Positions 25,222 to 39,500 of a stretch of 64,000 nucleotides of DNA are shown here, in pieces. The stretch spans positions 298,484 through 362,483 of the forward strand of contig JANPWX010000109.1 in NCBI GenBank assembly GCA_024734555.1. Reading direction: 5' to 3'. The position numbers were made by a program, and so were the translations under genes. The DNA is from Trochalopteron elliotii (Eukaryota > Chordata > Aves > Passeriformes > Leiothrichidae). Below the pieces are notes generated by a model, which was not told where the DNA came from, made no database searches, and worked only from the letters and a program-made list of their open reading frames with translations. How positions within the stretch are numbered: position 1 is the first letter of the stretch; each line of letters starts with the position of its first letter.

Positions 25222-27030
25222 CAGGAGACGTGTAGCTGCACTTAGATGTGCTGGGTCCTTGTTCACGGCTCATGTTGACTCAGCTGCCCTGATCATCCAC
25301 TGTAACGTGGCTTGGGAATTTTGAGTTTCTGCATAGAGTCTGCACATCAACAATTCTTGAATGTTCATTATTAGTCCTTTTTTTTTAATTCAGAATGACT
25401 CCAAGAGGTGTTAGATGCTGTAATTTGTCCAGCCTGTGGAATGGAATATAAGGACTGAACAATCCTGCCATATGCAAAAGCAGTTTTACAAGAGACTGTG
25501 TGTTACAGCAGCATGACTGAACCCAGGGTTTTGGGGTACACAAGACACCACATTGCAAGGCTTCCCTGTCACTGAGGTCTCTAAATGCCAGTAAGATCTG
25601 GGTACAACCCTTAGACAAAGCAAAGTCAGGCATACATCGTGTGTTTACATATTGTCCCAGGCTGCAGAACTACCCAAAGGTGAGGTTGAACAGCTCACAA
25701 GGAACTCCTCACTGGGAATAGGATGCTGGATATTATCTACGTGCTATAATATGAACAAACCTTTACTCATTTTCCCCCTCTTGTTGCAGAGATGTCACTT
25801 TTACCATTTTACCACACAGGATTTCAAGAGTTAGGTCAGTGTATAAAGGTACCAGCATAACAATGTTTGGCTTCTTTTAGACTGGTACAAGCTAAATATA
25901 AACCCCACAGAAATTTCAGAAAAACACTGCCTGTATATGCAGTTTATTGCATCATCAGAATACTTTAAATCTGTATCCAACCTGATGTCAGTGGTCATCT
26001 CAATAGGTAAGACCTGTGTGGCTTTGGGGAAAGATGTCTTTGAGAAAACCAAGAACCAAGTCAAGGGTTTTGATCAGTGTGAAGCCTTCACTTCAGCGGG
26101 GTTTAGTGATGTTCTTTATTTTTTAAGTTTGATAACTGTAATTACTGCATCCTCTGGTGCTCTACAATCAATCTTTGAGTGCCTAATAATTGCTAAATAA
26201 GCTATTAAGTAGGAGATAACAGAGTGTGACCCTGTTTCTCACCCCACAGTAATTACTTGGCACTTGCATTGGGCAATTTCAAGAGAGTGATTGATATTTT
26301 GGCAACTTAATTCATTAGTTTTTGATTCTGTGAAAAGGATCTTTGTATGAGAAGGTCTCCAGAGTGATTTATGTAACACATTCTTTCTGAAATATTTTGG
26401 TAAATTGCTGGTCTTCAGAGCACACACAACCCATTAGGGATTGCTTTTGTTATCATCCAGGAAATTCTCTGTGAGTTTTTGAACTATTTCTGCTACTATT
26501 TATTTCTAAATAATTTTCCATGTCTTCTAACGTTACGAACACAGGTTTGAGCCTGTAAGACAGTAGGATGGGAGGGCTGACTCTTTCCACATCACAGATT
26601 GATACAGAAACAGAAACTACAGCACTCAGAACTCTATTTACTAACTCTGACGTATAGAAGAAATGATTGGTCAGAGATAGGCAAAGCACCATGAAAAGAC
26701 TCTGTGCTCATGGAGTAAGGTGGGAACAGATTCAATACTTCAACAGAAGTACAAGGAGATGCTGAAGGAGGAACTATCCTTATCCTCTATGAGGTGTCTA
26801 TTATCACTTCAGCAGCTTGCAGGCTCTTTACTGGGACATTTTTCCCGTTTTCTGTGCCATCCCTCACTGTACGAGAAGGGAAGACCAATGGGGAGGGCGT
26901 AGAGCTGGGGTTCCCTGTCGCCAGCTGTCATAGGAGGCAAGGTGGGAAAACTCTTTGAAGAGGGTAACTGTCTGATTCCTCAAACTGTATTTAGCAGAGC
27001 AAAATTATTTGTATGCATAATTTGTAACTC
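25222..27030. other. Intergenic DNA between P450 relic and EIF4E2
   Basis: No gene is supported. The sequence is AT-rich until about 27030, where GC and CpG density rise sharply into the EIF4E2 promoter. Open frames such as 25937-26200 have no recognisable features. Confidence 0.5.
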
Positions 27031-27035
27031 TCTGG

Positions 27036-27560
27036 CTCGGTCCCCGGCGCCAGCAACGCCACACCCAAGATGGCGGCGCTGCCCTGAGGGGCGCTCGCGG
27101 CAGCGCGCTCCCTTCCCCGCCCGCCGTGCGCAGTGTTTCAGCTCCGGGGGGAAACGCGGGAGGTTATGGCGGAGCCGCCGGAAGCGGCGGAAGAGTTTTG
27201 CTGGAGGACTCAGCAGGACGGAAGTCGCTGAGGCGAACGGGGGTGGCGGCGGCAGCGAGCGACGATGAACAACAAATTCGACGCGTGAGTGTCACCCCAA
27301 GCCCCCCCCGACCGACCCCCGGTGCGGGGCTTGCACGGCCCCGAGTCCCGCCGGCGCCTCCCGCTGCTGCCCCGGTGCCGGGCGGGCGAGACGCGATGAG
27401 TCACGGGGCTACGCACAGCCCCGTGCCTGCAGCCGGGGCCCGGCCTGCCCCCGAGGGGATGCAGGGCCGTGCGGTGTGGGCGGTGGGCCAGCGGCAGTCC
27501 CGCACCGGGGGATCGCGGGCCGCCTCGTGGCCCCGCTTGTCTCTCGCCTTTTCCGGCCCT
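27036..27560 (+). promoter_or_regulatory. EIF4E2: CpG-island promoter of EIF4E2
   Basis: A sudden GC- and CpG-rich block surrounds coding exon 1. It holds AAGATGGCGGC at 27067-27077, the classic YY1 site seen near the start of many housekeeping genes. It has no TATA box. The start codon lies about 190 bases downstream, so transcription probably begins near 27070-27120. This is a typical constitutive promoter. Confidence 0.75.
27166..27231 (+). other. Upstream open reading frame in the EIF4E2 leader
   Basis: An ATG at 27166 has G at -3 and G at +4, a good initiation context. It opens a 21-codon frame ending in TGA at 27229-27231, 33 bases before the EIF4E2 ATG. It is in the same frame as the main ORF, but the stop keeps it separate. 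If transcription starts upstream of 27166, this uORF would require leaky scanning or reinitiation. Whether it is translated is unknown. Confidence 0.55.
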
Positions 27561-30500
27561 TTGCAGGGAATGGGGCGGGCGGAAAGAGCTGTGGGGTGCT
27601 GGGTGCTGGCGCAGTGTCTGCTCGCCCGAGGCGCCGCTTCTGCTATGCTGAGGGGCGTGGGGAGCGGGATAGGCAAGAGTCAGCAGAGGTACAGTGACAG
27701 GTGTTCCTGTGGGCCCCCTGAATAGCAGGGAATCCTAACAAGTAACTGGGGTTTCCTGTGGCACATCAGTATCTAGCACACACTACTTGAGTTTGTTCCA
27801 AAAAGCTGTTTCGTGGTTCTCTTCAGCTTAAAAGTGCGTGCCCAAGGTGCCTGTGATGGACATGAAAGTACAAGTAGTTTTTACTGTCTGGGTTGTCAAG
27901 TTTAGATTTCCAAACTCTGGTGGCTCTTGTACCACGGAGGAGCTTTGGAGCAGAGACCTACCTGGGCTTGGTATGAACTTTCTCACCTTTTTGATGGCTC
28001 TCTTTATTTTTTTTTTTTTTACCAGATTGAAAGATGATGATAGTGGAGACCATGACCAGAATGAGGAAAATAACACACAGAAAGACAGTGAGAAGGAAAA
28101 GAATGATCGTGAGAAACCACAGAGTACTACCAAGAGGAAGGTATGGTGCTGACATCTGCACTCCACCACCAGGGCATGGCATGGCAGTGCTAGGGAGTCA
28201 ATCTCAGTTCTGGGATAAGGAGAATATGTCTTGGAGGGCTGTGGTCTCAGTGCCTTGTTACTGCTGCAGTGAAGACAGAGGGACTGTGTTTGATTTCAGT
28301 AATCTTGTGTCATTTTTTGAGGTCTCTCATCTGAGGGGGGAATGCTCCCTTCACTAACATAACTGGCACCCTGCCAGGCTTTTGAATGGAAATGAGAAAT
28401 AAAGCTTTGTTTTCATCAAAAAACAAATTTGGAAGAGGACATGGGGAGAGGACACCTGTCTGACAGAACAGTAGTGGCTTGAAAGTGGTTTAGTGGGTCG
28501 TGTTTGTGACACTGTTGAAATAACTTTTAAGATGTGTCCCTGTGTGTAATGTAGCTTTGTCAAGAATGCATAAGGCATGTATCTCTCCCAGTTTGGGAGT
28601 TTTTTCATCTTGTGTTTAGGAAAACTGCTCTGTCTAAAGTAATGCAATCCTTGTAAACTTGCCATAGTCAAGAGGAAAGTAGAGATTTAAGCCCTGGTAA
28701 CTCCTGTAATAGTATCAAGTAGTACAAGATAAGGGCTTTGATTGGGGTTTTCTCTTTAAGTTTTCCTCCTGGCTAATGAGCTCTCATTAGTCTCATTTGT
28801 GCTCATTAGAAGTATTTTTAATCAGAAATCAGTGTTTTGGAAGTTGAGAAGTGATTGCTGCCCACTGCTGGTGATGGGTTGTGCCAAAGCTGACATAACA
28901 AGTTCTTAGATTAATCTTCCCAGAGCACTGGGGTGTTGGCTGCTTAAGGCAATTGGTGTCACCAGAGTTTTAATTGCATTTGAATCATGATTAATTATAA
29001 GTGAGGTTTATCCTTCCCAGAGGAGGAGGGTGTCTTTTTTTCCCCCTTAATTTGAAAAAGTTAAAGGTCTCACATTTCCCTTTTTAGTTTGTCCTTTTTT
29101 TTCCTTTGAGACAGGCACAGGACTAAAAAAAAAATCAGTAATGATGTCTTGAATGGTTCCTTTTATATGCTGTTAAGTGTAATTTTCCCCACTCCCCTTT
29201 TTAGAGGAGCATCCAAGGGGTAAACAAGGTTTTCTGTTGTGCAGGCTGTGGTCCCGGGGCCCGCCGAGCACCCCCTGCAGTATAACTACACCTTCTGGTA
29301 CTCGCGGCGCACCCCCGGGCGCCCCACCAGCTCCCAGAGCTACGAGCAGAACATCAAACAGATCGGCACCTTCGCCTCCGTGAGTACCCCCGTGTCACCC
29401 GGGCACAGCCTGGTCCCCTGGCCCTGTGCACACACAGGGCCCTGTGCACACACCCTGTGCTCCTGCTGGCAGGGACTGATCTGCCCAACCAGCTCTTGAA
29501 TTGTAGCAGGAGATGTGTCTTTGGCGCTTTTCCTCTGCCCTGTGCTACACCTCTGTGCATGGTGGTAGCTGGTATAGTAATAGAAAAAAAAGAGCAGCCA
29601 TGTAGTTAATTTATGCCTGGAGCAAGAGAAGAAAGGAACAGCTTTTCTCTTCCATTTATGTGCTGTCCTCCACACACTTCCCACCACAAAGGCTGTGTTT
29701 GGAATAAGCATCTGGCATGCTGTATTTGCCGACAGCTGGCAAATGCCTGTTGTCTGTCTGGAAATGATGGACAAGGTGCAGTTTGATGTTGCAGTCAAGT
29801 TCATTAAAAGGCAAATTGTTCTGCCTTTCCCCTTCCACTCTGTGGTTGCTTGCTCCTCAAATAAACTTGAGTGTGTCCTGGAAAGGCCGTGTTGTGTTTT
29901 TGCAGGGTACTGGCAGAGTAAATCCACTCTCTAAAGCCCAAGATACATAAGCTTAATGAGTCCCCATTACTGTTCTAGAGCGCAGGAAGTCTGTTGGCTG
30001 TTTTCTTCCTTTTTCTTTTCAATCTGGTGTTTGCCCAGTTTTTTCAGGGTCTCTTATAAATGTTAATTTTGCCCACCAGTACATATCCTCTGTAATATGA
30101 CAATTTATAAAAACAACCCTTTATTCCTTCTGGAGGCTGCATAAAAATATGCCTGTCCGAGCTGCTGGGTTGTGTTACTGCATCCACACAGGATAAGGGT
30201 GGGAAGAGGAGTCTGTTGTTGTGGGTAGTTACTGCTCCTATTACCCTGTGTAATAGGGTAGCAAGTGCTTTCAGTTCAGGGCATGAAAAATGTGGCTTCT
30301 GCTTGATGATCTGGCAATAACTTTTCAGTCTGATAAATCAGTGTAGACTTAGCATTGATTTTTAGCTCCTTAGAGGAAAAGCATAGTGTTGAATATTCTG
30401 TTGCCTGCTCTTTGCTACAGAGAATTTGTTGGAGCCGTTGTTGGCTGGAAGTGCTGCAGTTCTGTTAGGATGGAGAGAGACTGGCTAACATATCTGATAA

Positions 30501-33500
30501 TGTGTTTGGGTCCAAATTCTCTTTAAGGAGATGGATCCTTTCTTCAGAAAGAATTGCCTAGCTGAGTCTGGGTTCAGATTTATTCTTGGCTTTTCAGTGG
30601 AAAGCTCTGAAAGCTGTGAAATGTGAACCACTAGGGGGCACGTTCCCTCACTATGAGAGTGTGATTTCCCCACGGATGTTCAGACGTGCCTGACAAAAAT
30701 AAATTGCTTCTGACCCCTCCTCAGTCTTGGTTCATAATTTTATTGGCTATAAAAGCAAATTCCAGCTTGGATGGCAGAGGTCACAGATTGGAGTGGAATT
30801 CCAAGTGCTGACCGAGTCATTAAGGTGTCTGATAAAATGCTTGGCTTGATGCCTGACCCCCTGTATCTGCACTGCTGGTCTGCTTAATAGCTATTGTCTC
30901 ACTGAGTAGAGTCTTCTTAAAATATGGAAATTAGTATAAATTCTTCCACTGCCTTGTTTCGTTTTAAAGATCCATCCTCTCTCAAATCCTTTCTTACCCA
31001 GAAATTGTCAAAAGATAAATATGCTACTTTTAAGAACTATAAAAAATAAGTCCCTTGCCTTACAGTCAGATTCTCAAGCAGACACAGAGGCCCCAGAATG
31101 GAACTGGTTGAAGTGAAGTGGTCCAAGTGTACCATGGCAGATTGTAAAAGGAAGTAAGAGGTATTTAAATAAAAACTCTGAATAGTGCCTCCCGATCTTT
31201 AACACCAGAATGTATATTTTGTCTTAAAATCTGCATGCAGTAAAATTAAATGCAAAAAATGTCTTATTTGAAGGCTTCTGCAGTTTCCATGGTCATAGAG
31301 AGCAGTGGTTATGCAGGGTGAAGAGGCTTGGCTGTAACTTATGCATTTGGCACATATCCAGTGATTGCAAGTTTGGACAGTAGGAGTTAAAAGATACGTT
31401 TGGAATTGTTCTCCAGAGCAGCTGTTACCTTAACACAGATTTCTTCAAGTTTCAAGTGGTCACCTGGTATCCAGAAACAGTCAGAAACAGGCATCCAAGC
31501 TCTGACACTACTGTTCCCTTTTGTGTTGCCTAATCAACACCCCAGTGACAAGAGAGTAGACCAGAGAGGGGGAAGGTGGCTCTGGAGAGCTGGTGTAAAA
31601 ATGGCACCATGTTTCTGTAGAAGTCTTGACTGTGAACAGTTTGAGCAGCCTCATTGTGTGGTTGGTGTTGTTGCAGGTGGAACAGTTCTGGCGGTTTTAC
31701 AGTCACATGGTACGTCCTGGGGACCTGACAGGCCACAGTGACTTCCATCTTTTCAAAGAGGGCATCAAACCCATGTGGGAGGTGAGTTGGAGCTCTCATT
31801 TCTGCCTTAATGTTTTCCCCACAATATTTTGGAGGGAACCTTCTGCAGTGGAGGGACTCTTGTCATTAAATGGCATTCTGTTAGATTTTCTCGGGTGAAA
31901 TTCTTTCGTTGGGGTTTCCTGTAAACTTGTCCTCAGAGCTCTGTCCCAGGTAACCCAACAGTCCTGCTGCCAGAGAGGGAAGATGGGGAAGTTGCTGGCT
32001 GCACCCCCACAAAGGTTGCTGAACTGCCATTGCCAATGGAGGGGGTATCCCATCTGCAGTCTCCAGTATAGGCCCTTGCCCCTTATAGCTGCCTCCAGAC
32101 AGCAGTGCAGGGCTTTCCTCTGGAAAGGACTGGACCTCTCCAAGTGGGATTCAACAAAGCTTATAAAAATCAACCCTCCTTTTTCAGTCAAGGGGGTGCA
32201 TATGGTTAAAAGCCTGCACACAGAGCTGGAAATGGAAAAACAACTTTGCCTTTTATTTGCTTTTCTTCTTTTTTTTTGTGTGTGTGTTTTTGGTTTGGTT
32301 TTGGAGTTGTTTTTTGGCTGGTTGGTTTGGTTTGGGTTTTTTTGTTTTTCTTCCAGGGCACTTCAGTTTTCTTCTATTTATATCCAAATCTGTTAAAGGA
32401 ATTTTAAAAAAGTCTTTGTCCAGCAAATCATTCTTCCAGTTCCTGGCCTGCTTCCAGCAATGACCAATAGCATTCACAATATGAGGATTTTATGTGTTTC
32501 TCTGAAGTATCTAATTATACTGCTTGGTCCTGAGAAATTTATATGTGACCCTTGCTAGCAATTATTTAAGCAAGGTGTTTTATAGCCAGTTACTGCAAAT
32601 ACTAGTTATATAAAATGTTTAACCCTCTTTGGACTCCCGGTGAGTAAGTTCCTCAGACAATATGTTGACCAGAGAGTTCTCAAGTTGATGATACCAGAAT
32701 TTCTATGAAGCATTTCCTAGTATACATTTTAAGATGGAGGTAGAGAGATTCTTTGGTATTTTTACTTCTGACCCTATTTCCTTCTTATATTTCTAGAAGA
32801 GGACCTGAGGTCTCACTTCTGGCCTTCCATTGCTGCATGCTTTGTAGGGCTTTGTTTATGTTTCTTTCTCTTTCAAACCAGTCCTTAGTTACTGTCATTC
32901 TTGTAGGTACATATGTGCTTGTGTGTAACTCTGTTTTTTTTCTGCATTAATCTGTGCCTTTTCTGGTGAAGTCAGAAGCACTAAGCATAATATTCCCTGG
33001 TGATTTACTGGGCTGCAGTTCATTATTATTCTGGTGAAGGAAAATCAAATGCTTGACTGAACCTAAGCTTGTTTAACTTGAAGGAAAACTAACAACAACC
33101 ATAAAGCACATGATACAGCATCTGCCTCCCAATCACTGCCCTCTCTGTAGCCTTGAACCTGCTTAAGCCACTTTTGAGGTATTTTTAGCAATATCACTCT
33201 CTTCTGATGCCCATTAGTCATTGTGGCAACTTTGAAGAGTTAAACTCAACTCCCAGTCTAAAAGCTGTGATGTTCACAACTTGGAAAACAGAGGTACTTA
33301 ACAGAACCCAGTTTGCTTCTCACAGGATTCTGCCACATTCCTAGAACTTGTGTTGGTTTGGATGGCTCCTGTCATGGTTTGAGGTTTGTCTGGAGCTGAT
33401 GCCTTCCCCTTTCAGTCCAGCACATGCCTGAAAAGTAGGAGTCAGGTGAATGCTGCTGTTCTGCTGACACTTCCATGTTTCCTCAGGATTGCTTTGTTAG

Positions 33501-36500
33501 CAGTTGCTGCCTCTGAGAGAGCAGACAAACGTTTAGTTTTATCTGAGCCCTAGAGAAGCTTTAAGGCTAAAATAAAATTAACTTTATTTCATTAAAAAGG
33601 GTTGGGCTGTCTTGCCTGGCATCTTCAAGGTATATCCCAGCTTGGCAGAGGGGATTGCTGGGGATTTGGAGAGGGATGTCCTGTTTTGTGCAGTCCTCTC
33701 TGAGTCATCCTTTGTTCTCTGTTTCTGTCCTAGACCTGTCTTCCCTTACCCTTCCTAACTGCCACCTCTTTGACTTGTTCCTACCTCTCTGTCTTCAGCT
33801 TTGGGTGGAATTTGTTCCCCTCTCACCTTATAAGATTTCCCAGCTACAGTGTAGTACCAGAGAATGCCAGTGTTCTGCACAGAGGAGGAGCTGCTGTTTG
33901 ACATAGCTGTGTGTTCTGGGGAGCAGGGAGGCTGTAGCAGTTTCCAGCTCTTTGTCAGCTTCAAGATACAGAATCACAATATTGAGGTGACAGACTGGGT
34001 GCTTAGCATAAAATTTTTCTTTTACTATCTGTCTTCATTTTGGTTATTTCCCTGGGTCACTGCAGTCTGGAGCAAACATTCAGCTGTATGATGTGTGATA
34101 ATGTCAGTAGTTCTCAGAGAACAGGGTGGTCCTTTCTGTGTTAACACAACTTGTGAGCCCATTCCTGGAAGTGTGGAAGGAAAATGTTTATCAATTTTTC
34201 ACTTGCTTTTAAAATACCATTTTGCAAACTCTTCCCTGGCCTTCCATGGTCTGTGATGAGGGGGTTCTCCTGTTTTACAGGAATCTTGTTTTACAAGCAG
34301 AACTACATATACAGGGGGTTAGACCAATGCTGAATCAGTCTCAGGTTTAGGAGTAGTTTTAAAGTCCTTGCCTCTGGGTCTGTTTGTGCAGATTGGCAGA
34401 CTGGTGTTAATCTTTGCTAGTGGGATCAAAACATTAGAACTCAAGTCGTCAGGGCACAGAACTTTGTCTGGAAGGCTGAGGGCCATTGTTTCAAGTACTT
34501 TGTATTCAAAGTCAGTGGTTTTCCTCTGTCTCTGCTTGTATGGGGGAGAAGTGAAATAAAATGCTTTTGCTTGAAAATACCTTCCTTGCCCCACCTAATC
34601 AATATCTGCTCCTGTTTGTGGCTGTGCTCTCTTGTGGGTAGCCAAAAAAATAGCTAGGAGAAGACAAACCAATTTATTTCCCCTCTTCCTAGGATGATGC
34701 CAACAAAAATGGTGGTAAATGGATTATCCGTCTGCGGAAGGGCTTAGCGTCGCGGTGCTGGGAAAATCTTATTCTGGCCATGTTGGGAGAGCAGTTCATG
34801 GTGGGGGAAGAAATCTGCGGGGCCGTCGTCTCTGTCCGATTCCAGGTGAGTGCTTTTGAGAGCTGGCACGTGCCTCTGTGTGGCAGGGCTGCACCAAGTG
34901 CCCCGTGCTTAGCCCTCCCTCCCGTGCCCTTCCGCAGGAGGACATCATCTCCATATGGAACAAGACAGCCAGCGACCAGGCCACGACAGCCCGGATACGC
35001 GACACGTTACGAAGAGTGCTCAACCTACCTCCCAACACCATCATGGAATATAAAACCCACACCGACAGCATCAAGTACGTGTGCTGGCCAGGGGGGTGCT
35101 GCAGGCTGCATGTGTGCTTGGGCAGCTCAGTGCACGGCACAGGCCTTGGCAGAGGTGCTTGTGTGCGTTAGGGCTGTTCCTGCAAACTGAAGTGCAAACA
35201 GCAGCAGTTGTTGCCAGCGCGCTTTGAAAGCCAAATTCCTGTGTTTGTTGTCATGCTGTTGTTGGGGGTGTTTGGTTCCATGAGCAAAACCTTTTTCTTT
35301 TTAAATGTGTGATTCAGGGTTATTTTAACAATCCACCCAGCCTGTCACTCGGGCGATGGGCAGTCCAGGGTGGGACTGTGGCTTGATGTATTCAAAGATG
35401 AGATTACGGTGGGGGGGTTGTCGAATCATTTGAATAAGTAAAGATTCTGGGGAATAAAGTGCGGAAGCTAACAGGGATTTATAGTGCCATTAGACTTATA
35501 AATGGTCTTGGGAAAGTGCTGTGTGAATTTACAGTGCTGTACAAATGATTTCTAATCATAATAAACGTCGTATATTAAGTCTTCCAGGCCCTGGTGACAG
35601 AGGCTCTTTAACAAGACTAGAAGATCATGGTATACAGGGAGCACAGCTGTATTTTTTAATAAATGTATTATAGCTTACCATATCAGGCCATTCAGGGTGA
35701 CTTTTATTTCCCACAAAATGACAAAAAATTGCATATATAGGTATTAGTTAGAGGTGAGTAATGTGTTGTTTTTCTTTTTTTCTTAAGTGTATTATAAACC
35801 AATACACTGATTAGGTCATATTGGTTAAATTAATACTTGAAAAGGTGCACACAGAAAAAAAGTAAAACAAATGAATAAGACACTGATGGGGCAGAGAGCT
35901 TTCTAATCTTGCCTGTAATGAAGGTGCAAGTATCTTTCATGACTTTCTTTCATCATGCTGGCTTGTTCTTTCCACATAATCACCCTGTCATCAGTCTGCT
36001 GTCAGACAGTTTGATGGGATCAATCCTGGTTCTAGCAGACAGCTAGCTTCCAATTTTGAGTCTGGGTCACTAGTAATTGTACAGAAATCTCGTTGAATCT
36101 AGATTTTCACTGTAGGCATCTAGTGTTCCATGTGGCCTTCCCTCCTGTGTGCATGGGAAAGAGAAGGGAAAGATGATTTTTTCCGTGATTTTGCCACTAA
36201 CGTTTCTCACGCACTTTTTTGCCAGGAGAGGGCACTATGGGCTCTCTGTCCATGCGGGGAAATAGCAACGTGCTCATGTGGGCACACAGCAGAGTATTTT
36301 ACTCCTGTTCAGCAGCAGCAGACTGCGGCCTGTGGTGATGTGGCTTTGTGGTTAGAGCAGGGAGGTGTTTGACTTCTCTCATTCTCTGTAGTAAAAGCTG
36401 TGTATGGAGCCAGCTGTCCTAAGCTGTGGTGGTGGCTAATGTAGCAAGTGTAGAATGGGAATGATGTGGCCTTTCCCTTGTGAGCTATTGCCACCAGCAC

Positions 36501-39500
36501 TTTCTAGCACAGAGAATGCTGCTATAGCAATGTTTGTTTTTGCTCTGGCAGGTGTAAGGCCTTGAGTGATGGTGCATCCAGTAGTGTGGCCTCATTTCCC
36601 TACACCAGTGTCGCATGCTGTGCTTGCTGCCCTCTCTTCCTGCATAGCATCCAAGTTTCATTTTGTGCTGCTGACGTGTGGTGCAAAATGAGCTTGTTTG
36701 AGAATAACAGGTGTTGGAGGTATCAAGTTTAGTAGCTCAGGTTACAGCTGGGAGCAATTCTTAGATAGAGGCCAACTGGCTTGTCTCCCATTCTTCCGTG
36801 GGTAGGAGGGTTAGTCAGGAATTGCTTTGATGATGTCCCAGTCAGGTAGGTCTAAGCAATTAACCTTCTGCCATGCAGGGCATCATGAAAGCCCCTTTTT
36901 TTCCCATTACCTCGCTTGAGCTGCAGCAGTCTGATTGCAGTACTTTCCAGCATCTTTGTCCAATGGCACTGGTGTAAATTCAGAGCAGAAATGCTGTCAG
37001 TGGAGTTTCTGTGTAGGGATGCACAGACCAACTTCTTGTGCCTCTCTTGCCTGGTACCAGCAGGCAGCAAGGGGCAGCAGCTGCAGAAAGGTGACAGTGA
37101 CTGCTTTGTGACAGAGAAGAGCAGGCCAGCCCCAGCTTTCAGTCTGACTCTGCTTGGCTTAGCTTCATATCATTAAGGTTCTCTCACTAATAAAGAATCT
37201 CTTGAGTAACTAGTTCTATCCTCCATAAAGTCTGGCTCCTTTTCCTCACCCATCTATCAAGTCCTGTTGAAATACTGTCCATCATGAATAAACTCCACTT
37301 ATGCTGCACATGTACCATGTGATTTATGACTCGGGAGGGCTTTCTAGCCAGCACTCTATATTCACACTCTGGCTGTGTTTCATGAAAAGCTCTAATGGAA
37401 GAGCTGTGCTCTAGGCTTTGTCAGGGCTGCCTTTTGAGGGGGGCTCGTGGCATTTTTCATTTGTATGGGCTGCATCTCGCCACTAGAGCTCTGCTCATGT
37501 GTGGGGTTTGATTGGCATTGATTGTGCTTCAGGGAAGGGAGCATGCTTAGCAAGAAAAGAACAGGCATTTCTCAAAACCTTGACTTTTAGAAAGTGAATT
37601 GACCTGGATTAGCTTTTGACACACTGTAAATGAATGCTTCTGTAGAAATTGCTAGCATGCCTCTCACTGTGGAACTTGAGCCCTGTGTTTCAGGTTTTGT
37701 ATATTCCTTTTGTGATGATGCATTTCATATTAAATCATTTCTAGACACCATTTTTCATGAGTTGTCAGTGAGGCTGCAGCCCCCTTTGTTTCAGAAAGCG
37801 GTGGCGCTGCCAAGCTGCATCTGAAAAGTACCTGTTGCGTCACAGCTATTCCAAGGAGCTGTTCTGCATTCTGTCCTTCTGCTCTCAGTGGTGGAGCATG
37901 TGCATTTAGCTAGATAAGCAGATCTTTCATTGCAATTTTCCTGTGTTTGTCCTTTCTCTTGCTTGTGATACTGACAAGCTGTTCAAATCCCAGCAAGTAG
38001 AAGGGTCAGCCTAGTCTGTATGAATTTCCAATCTTGCTAGGAGAGCTAGAAAAATCTCTTGGACTTTGCTTAATTTCAGGGAATTTACAGTACCTTAGGC
38101 TTTACAGCACTGAGCACCTGAAGAGAAAATATGTGACGTTTTTTCGGCTACTTTGTTTCAGTAGCTGGAGAGAAATTACTTCTCTTTGTTCCTTCAGAGG
38201 TGCACTGAGAGAGGAGCACTCAGATGCAGTGAACCTCTTAATGGGTTCAGTTCATCAGTGTTGTTAACCTTGGAGGTGACAAGGTCCAAAAGTGACAGTG
38301 GCTTATGGACAGTGGTACTTCCTGTGGGTTGGAATTAAAGGGAAAAAACCCAACCTCTTTTGCTGCCGTAGCAGGTGCCCTTTTTTGAAAGCAGAACGTT
38401 GCCAAGCACAGCCTGGCCATGTCTCAGCAAAGCCACTGAAAATACTCAGGTATCTGCAGTTGGGAGAGGGGTGGAGGGGAAGTGATCACTTTCACATTTG
38501 AGCATTGCATCATGAAGTTCATGGCTGCCTTGCATACACCTTTGCCTTGCCTGGGCTTATCAGCCTTTCTTTTCCACACTGATAACTGTGTGATCAGCAA
38601 CCATCTCCTTTGTTGAGAGCTTTCACCCACAATATGTCCAGGAATCCCAGGCAAATTCAGCAACACTCCTTCCAGTGCCAGGAGAGACCGGAGCAGTGGC
38701 CATCAGCAGGTTGCCACTGTGCAGGCTGGTGTGGAAATGTTTTGGTTGCTGTGTGATGTTATGGATTGTCCTGTCAGCTCTAAAGCAAGGCTGCTTTTTC
38801 CGAAAACAAAGCTTCGCTTATTCGTAAGTGCCTGCTGCAGTGAGAGCTGAGCAGGGTATAAAACTATCCTTTCCTTTCAAAGTCACCAGTGATAACTAAT
38901 GGGATGGCTCGAGTAAATGAGAAGAATAGTTGATCTTAATAGAGCTGGCACTGGCTTCATTTCACTGCAGGCAGTTGGAGGAAATGGCCTCAGACTATAT
39001 TGTAGGTAGGAAACAAGAGGATATCCTATGGAGGGAATAATGTGCTGTAAGAAGACTGCAGGGATGAGGTTCTCAGGACAAAAAGAGAGGAATGGCAAAA
39101 AAAAAAGAGGAATGAGGAGTAGAAATCCCTGTGGAAGTGGCAGGTGTTGGGCAAGAAGATCAGTGTTTACGAGACAGTAAGCTGGTGGTAGGGTGCTTGT
39201 GAGGTCTTCCTTGTCACAGCAGAGTTCAGCTAATCCAGTAACTGTTGTGGTTTTATATCACTGGTTTCCATTTGCTTGCTAATTTCCAAAACCTTAGGAG
39301 AACTCCTCAGTGCTGCTGTTCTACTTGTGTCACCTTTGCCTTTGACTGTGTCCTAAATGGAGCGGGCAGAGTTAACCTTGCCTAAAGAGAAATGGTTTGC
39401 ACGTGGGACCCTCACACATTTCTGATGCCTGTCAGGGGAAGGCAGCTTGCCTTAGGTCTTGCCAGCTCTAGATCTGCATTGTTTCACCCTCATCCAAGTC

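Noticed and set aside
27126..27725. 199-codon plus-strand frame through the EIF4E2 CpG island
   Set aside because: It lacks an ATG start at its beginning, is Gly/Ala/Arg/Pro-rich and runs through the true exon 1 donor. A GC-driven shadow frame.
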